Shown here: in pieces, positions 59,290 to 64,000 of the stretch | How the letters are laid out: every line of letters starts with the position of its first letter | Position numbering within the stretch: the stretch's first letter is position 1 | Program-made: the position numbers and the translations under genes | From: Schistosoma mansoni | Taxonomy: Eukaryota > Platyhelminthes > Trematoda > Strigeidida > Schistosomatidae | Assembly: GCF_000237925.1 (NCBI RefSeq) | Contig: NC_031495.1 | Span: 22,446,163-22,510,162 of the forward strand | Direction of reading: 5' to 3' | DNA: 64,000 bases | Notes under the pieces: generated by a model | Told to the model about the DNA's origin: nothing | Databases searched by the model: none | Seen by the model: only the letters and a program-made list of their open reading frames with translations

Positions 59290-62200
59290 AGGTTACAGCA
59301 GGATCGCCACTGGCTTCTATTCTGAGCCATATCTGATAACGTCTCTAGCCACTGTTGCATCATCTCTCGGACCCCAGCCAGGGAGTCGTGAAGGACCAAC
59401 AGAAGCTAGCTCTTTGCAGCTTTCTTTCATGCCACGACACTATATCATACACTGACCTCCTCTCCGCTTTTTCCAACCAGTCCCAGAGTCGGCAAATAAT
59501 GCACGACGTGGAAGTCTCTGGGACGACATTCGTAAAACATGTCCAAGCCACCGAAGTCGGTGTTTCAAGATGATGACACCAATTGAATTATCGTCTCGGC
59601 GCCCGAACACACGATGCCGAACCTCTGCATTACTAACATGGTGTTGCCACTGGATGTCAGCAATCCTTCGGAGACAACGATGATCGAACACAGAGAGGCG
59701 TCTAACATCCTCAACTCGGAGAGGCCAGGTTTCACAAGCATAGAGCAAAACTGCTCTCACCGACGCGTTGTAGATCCGACCTTTTACAGCCAGACTAACA
59801 TCACGAAGGCGCCAAAGATGGCCCGGATTGGCATAAGCCGCTCTGGCTTTCCTTATACGTGCATCAATCTCATCACTCACGCCACCACCAGCACTTATAT
59901 AGCTACCTAGATACACGAACTTCTCAACTACTTCAATCTGCTCACCATCCAGGGTGAGTACATGATGAGAATCCTGCCAGTCTTGTAGGAGTACTTTGCA
60001 CTTGGAGGGTGCAAAGCACATGCCGTACCTGCGGACACTGATTGCCAACTGATTAAGTGCGGATTGCATGCTTTGGGCATTATCGCACAGTAAGACAATA
60101 TCATCCGCATACTCGAGGTCGAGAAGTCGTTCTCCAGGCAACATATCCACACCACCATTACTTACATCCATCAGAGCTGTTTCCAGGATGTCATCGATGG
60201 CAAAGTTGAAGAAGAATGGTGAGATCGAGCAACCCTGCCTAACCCCACTGCTCGAATGATACAAGGGAGAAAGGTGGTTGTATGCCCTCACTCTGCCTGA
60301 GGTGTTCGTATACAGGGCCTTTAAGATGTTAATGAACTTCTCAGGCACACCTTTCTTCAATAGACAATCCCAGAGAACAGTTCTGTCCAACGAATCGAAG
60401 GCCGCCCTGATATCAAGAAACACTACGATTGTTGGCCTGTGATAAGTATGACGGTGTTCTAACATTTGGCGGAGGGTGAAGATGTGATCAATGCATCCTC
60501 GACCAGAACGAAAACCAGCCTGCTCCTCGCGAGTCAATCGTTCTCGGGTTTTAAACAACCTACGAAGAATGACAGAAGCCAATAGTTTGAACGCAATCGG
60601 AAGTAGACTTATCCCCCGATAGTTGTTACAGGAACAACGTGAACCCTTTTTAAAGATAGGGACGACTATTGACTCATTCCATGATGTTGGAACACTTTCT
60701 TGCTCCCAAACCTTTGCAAACAGCACCGTCAGTTCCTTAGCCAGAAAGTCACCACCATCTTTAAAAAGAGCCGGAGGTAAGTCATCTGGGCCAGGTGATT
60801 TGTAGCGCTTCAAGAGTTGGAGTTCCTTGCGGACTTCCGCCTCGTTTGGTGGATCAGTCGTCACCGGCCATGGGGGGGCAGGACAAACTGGTTGATGTTG
60901 CCGGAGCAGCAGGCCAGTTGAACTGCCCTTCGAAAAATTCCGCCCATCGTCCAAGACGTCGAGAGATGTTAGTGATTGGCATCCCGTCATCCTCGTAGAT
61001 TGTTTCACTCACACCAGATTTCTTGCTGCCAGTGGCTCGGATGAGTTGGAAGAGCTTCCGGCAGTTACCAGATGCAGCTGCTGCTTCCATCTCATTAGCA
61101 CGCCCCCACCACCAGGCTTCTCGGTCCTTACGCAAGCTTTGCCCGATTTCATTACGTAACAGCCTTCGTTTGTGGTCAAACTCACGGTCACCCGGAGTAG
61201 ACCGACGGGCTTCCATCAGTTGTAAGGAGCCAGAAGAAACCCAGTGCTTGTAAGCGGGACGTTTCGAGAAGCCGCAAGCGGCTTTACTCGCCATTTTCAT
61301 GGCGTCGTGAAGATGCAACCAATGCTCATCTATACTTTTCGGTGGGATGGTAGCTATCCTAGAGGCTAGCTCCGCTCGATACTTACTTGCAACAGATGTT
61401 GCAGCCAGTTTACTAACATCGATCCGTTGGTGGTGGTCAATCCTTCGGCCACTGAAAAGTAAGGTGAGATTGGCGCAGACCAGGGCATGATCAGACTCCA
61501 GATAGGTACTCCAAAAGGAGCGGCAGTCTTGTACACAACCACGCCAGCGGTAGCTGATCGCGATGTGATCAATCTGAGTCCAGGCTTGAGATGCAGAGGG
61601 AGGACACCAGGTGGCACACCGGCGATGACTGTGCCGGAAGTTAGTGCTAGCCAGAAACAGGTTGTGGTCTGTGCACAGTTGCAGCAAACGGTCCCCGTTA
61701 TCTGTCCTGCGACTAACAAGTCCCCATCGGCCACCTAAACGACTCTCTTCTGTGCCTAGACGCCCGACCTGTGCATTCAAGTCTCCGGCTAGTACTACAA
61801 TATCTGTCGAACGCGCTTTCTGGAGAAGAACCGTTAACTGGTGGTAAAACTCATCCTTGATTGCATCCGGGCTGAAATCTGTCGGGGCATAGGCGGAGAT
61901 GACGAAAAAACACCGTTTCTTCTCACTTTGATGGAACTTTCTAATCTAACAGCACATAACCGACTGTTAATGGGGATCCAATCGATTAGTGCTGCCTCAG
62001 CCCTAGCGCTTAGTGCAACACCAACGCCTGCAAGACCAGACGAAGATGCCACAGAGTCCCCGGATAAGCGCACGTGAAACAAGCTTTTCGAAGCGACAGA
62101 TGGAGAGTGAATTTGTAGTACTTCACTAGAGTCTTGAATACGGGTCTCGGATAGACAGCAAACATCAACATTAAGACTTTCTAAAGACATAGCCAGCCCC

Positions 62201-62307
62201 ATCTGTTGTCCGATCTGCATTAGTGTGCGAACGTTGAAGGAAGCCAGCTTGAACGGCGTACGTGGTTTCAGAAAGACTGCTTCAGTATTCGTAATCGGTG
62301 GAAGCAT
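59290..62307 (-). pseudogene. RTE LINE polyprotein: endonuclease and reverse transcriptase
   Basis: Start ATG at 62305-62307. The first frame (62307-about 61900) has SFNVRT and CLSETRIQ (endonuclease N and E motifs). The second (about 61900-60854) has GDLNAQVG, TQIDHIAI and SDHALV, then a linker. The third (61008-about 59440) is the RT: SPGPDDLPPALFK, SIVVPIFKKGSRCSCNNYRGIS, FRSGRGCIDHIF, FLDIRAAFDSLDR, SSGVRQGCSISPFFFNFAIDD, the catalytic EYADDIVLLC and LGSYISAGGGVSDEIDARIRKA. A last shift near 59450 leads to the C-terminal end. Frameshifts near 61900, 60950 and 59450 break an originally single reading frame. The leader carries the 0.43-kb segment shared with the non-autonomous derivative. 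Confidence 0.88.
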
Positions 62308-62439
62308 TCACATTCAACCAGACAGTGACTGGAGATCGTTTAGATAGGACAGAGTTTCCACCATGGGCGAGCTACTGCATAAGTTGGAAAGGAAGGATAC
62401 ATAATTTGGGAATAAAGGGAGTGAAAAAGCGACGTAGTA

Positions 62440-62494
62440 AATAATAGTAATAATAATAATAATAATAATAATGGTAATAATAATAATAATAGTG
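62440..62494. repeat. (AAT)n microsatellite inside the RTE LINE leader
   Basis: About 16 trinucleotide units with one interruption, just upstream (element sense) of the ORF start. Confidence 0.95.
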
Positions 62495-63539
62495 TAAATT
62501 GTCTTGCTTCTAGTATGAGCGAGAATAGTATCGTCAATAGAATTCATCATTTTATTTATTTGTGTGTGGGCTGTGATACTGCCCGAGTGCCCAAACCGAA
62601 GCAGGTGGTTTTCTTAGGGGCCACACCCCGAGCCTTTGACCTAAATATCTGATCCACAAGGCAGTGGAGCATCGTGAAGAGATGCAGTCCCATGATAGCC
62701 GGTGACCAACAATCGATTCATACGCCATTCGTTCCATCAGGATACTGGAGCCCATGTGCACCATTGGTTTGGAATCAGGGTTTTCCAACTCCCCTAGGTG
62801 GATCCTCCACACCCACCAACCCGGTTAAAGCGCCGGACATTCGCTTTTCGTCCTCTCACTTTCGTAAACAACACCCCCGCCAAGAGAAGACAGTGAGTAG
62901 GACTTCCCTGGCAGAGGCTATATATTCGCTGGCCATGTGAGAGCATTTCGAGAGGGAGAGTGGACTCTCCCCCCCGGCCGTACCAGGGCATTTGGGGGCC
63001 AAGAACAAATGGAAACCAAAACAACTGTCAACCAATATCAGAGTCAAAATCTTTAGTGAGAACGTCAAGATAGTTCTATTGTACGGAGTCGAAACTTGGA
63101 GAGCTACTAAAGTCATCATCGAAAATGTACAAGTATTTCTAAACAATTGTCTACTGAAGAAAGATACTGAATGTCCGTTGACCGGATACCGTCAGCAACA
63201 ACCTACTGTGGGAGAGAATAAACCAGCGTCCATCTGAAGAGTCAATTAGGAAAAAAACGTTGGAAGTAGACAGGGTACATAATGAGGAAATCAATAAACT
63301 ACATCACGAGGCAGTCGCTAACTTGAAATTTTGAAGGGAAACGGAAAAGAGGAAGGCAGGAGAATACACTGCATCGGGACTCGGAAGTAGACATCAAAAG
63401 AATGAATAACAACTGGAAGGAACTGAGTAGTAAAGCCGAGAACAGAGTTGGATGGAGAATGCTAGTGGGTGGCCTATGCTTTTCCACGAGGGGTAACAGA
63501 CGTAAGTGCGTACATACATACATACTTTTGAATAAGTGA

Positions 63540-63840
63540 ACACACGACTTAATGATAGTTAAGCGAAAGACACTAAAATAGATAGAGTATTAAACTTGTT
63601 CTTGAACTGACGTATGTCCCCATCCTATCGAAATATCATAGCCAAAATAATTTCACAAGTGGAAATAAACAATTTTCATACAACATGACTGTAGTTCATA
63701 TGGATAATTTCATTGATTTAAGCATCAGGCCAAAACAAATAACAATCTTACATACATTACAATTAATATATGAAATCAGATCTATGAACATAGAGAATAT
63801 ATGAAGAGATTATGTCTGTTTCTATAAATGAGCGCAAATA
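63540..63840 (-). other. Intron sequence next to the donor site
   Basis: AT-rich; contains the donor GTAAGT at 63846-63841 (minus strand). No repeat recognised. Confidence 0.55.
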
Positions 63841-63846
63841 ACTTAC

Positions 63847-64000
63847 TGAGGAAGAAGTGGAGCAGGAAGTTGACCAGGGGCTGTAGTTACAATTGTTGGG
63901 GGATTCAAAGTATGACGTATAGGTAAATTTGGTGCTGGTCTTGAAGGTATGGGCCGATTGGAATTTGATGTGATATTATTAGGACTTAAAGGTCTTTGAG
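63847..64000 (-). CDS. Exon of proline-rich (dynamin-like) protein, continues beyond the window
   Basis: Minus strand, open to the window edge. It encodes QRPLSPNNITSNSNRPIPSR followed by PAPNLPIRHTLNPP and ends TTAPGQLPAPLLP plus CA, with the donor GTAAGT. The CA joins the A of the exon at 48608 to give Gln, then Arg-Met-Pro. PSRPAP is a typical SH3 ligand of dynamin proline-rich domains, which bind amphiphysin and endophilin. The gene's GTPase and PH parts, if it is dynamin, would lie beyond the right edge, so the family call cannot be confirmed here. Confidence 0.75.

Larger units (their letters stand above)
59104..62999 (-). mobile_element. Full-length RTE-type LINE (SR2-like), 3.9 kb, 12-bp target duplication
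   Basis: CAAGAACAAATG occurs at 59092-59103 and 63000-63011 and flanks the element exactly. On the minus strand it starts CCCCCAAATGCCCTGGTACG, has a roughly 0.69-kb leader, an endonuclease and RT region, and ends GTACCAATATGTATGTGTTT with an (AAAT)n tail. The size is close to that reported for schistosome SR2. A few frameshifts interrupt the coding region, so this copy is inactive but young enough to keep both ends and its target duplication. Confidence 0.93.
58560..63535 (+). mobile_element. Family B LINE, split by a younger RTE LINE
   Basis: The left piece (58560-59103) holds the RT section (VRQGCLLS.SHFLLVLEWIMKTS, DLKLLSHTHQQMQMK, GSDTDVKARIRNAKTAFIHLKN). The right piece (63000-63535) resumes with KPKQLSTNIRVKIFSENVKIVLLYGVETWRATK and ends with GGATGGAGAATGCTAGTGGG and a (TACA)n tail. 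Sense is plus, against the host intron. Several in-frame stops show it was dead, or decayed afterwards. Confidence 0.88.

Overview
The window is AT-rich, repeat-laden nuclear DNA of a blood fluke (Schistosoma). The assignment rests on the repeats: tRNA-headed SINEs carrying hammerhead ribozymes (the Sm-alpha type known from schistosomes), RTE-type LINEs of the SR2 kind, a CR1/jockey-type LINE, Penelope-like elements with a GIY-YIG nuclease, and gypsy-type LTR fossils. The species cannot be told from this window. There is one assembly gap of 200 N (50046-50245).

Host genes are few. At 35253-37202 (+) lies an uninterrupted 649-codon reading frame for a type II membrane protein with a cholinesterase-like ectodomain that lacks the catalytic serine, so it looks like a neurotactin-type adhesion molecule. 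On the minus strand, three coding segments (63847-64000, 48333-48608, 47060-47111) join through consensus splice sites with matching phase. They form the proline-rich C-terminal tail of a protein, possibly dynamin, ending in a stop codon. The 15.2-kb intron between the first two holds most of the mobile DNA of the right half of the window.

Left part (1-35 kb). A CR1/jockey-type LINE on the minus strand (about 5.8-14.1 kb) was hit three times: by a 2985-bp LTR element (TSD ATAG) in ORF1, by a 164-bp hammerhead-bearing element (13-bp TSD) in ORF2, and by a 76-bp stub of an RTE LINE (14-bp TSD) near the end of ORF2. Further on are a diverged Sm-alpha SINE, hammerhead SINEs (several as inverted dimers), a Penelope-like fragment, a gypsy pol fragment, an RTE fragment, a 0.52-kb non-autonomous RTE derivative and a long inverted repeat.

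Right part (37-64 kb). A second Penelope fragment, more inverted SINE dimers, a fold-back of the RTE derivative, a 5'-truncated RTE LINE (55.0-57.05 kb), and a full-length 3.9-kb RTE LINE (59104-62999, 12-bp TSD) that landed inside an older LINE of another family.

The most unusual pattern is the repeated occurrence, in two unrelated retroelement families, of head-to-head dimers in which both outer ends are element 3' tails. Ordinary twin priming of a single RNA does not give this arrangement.
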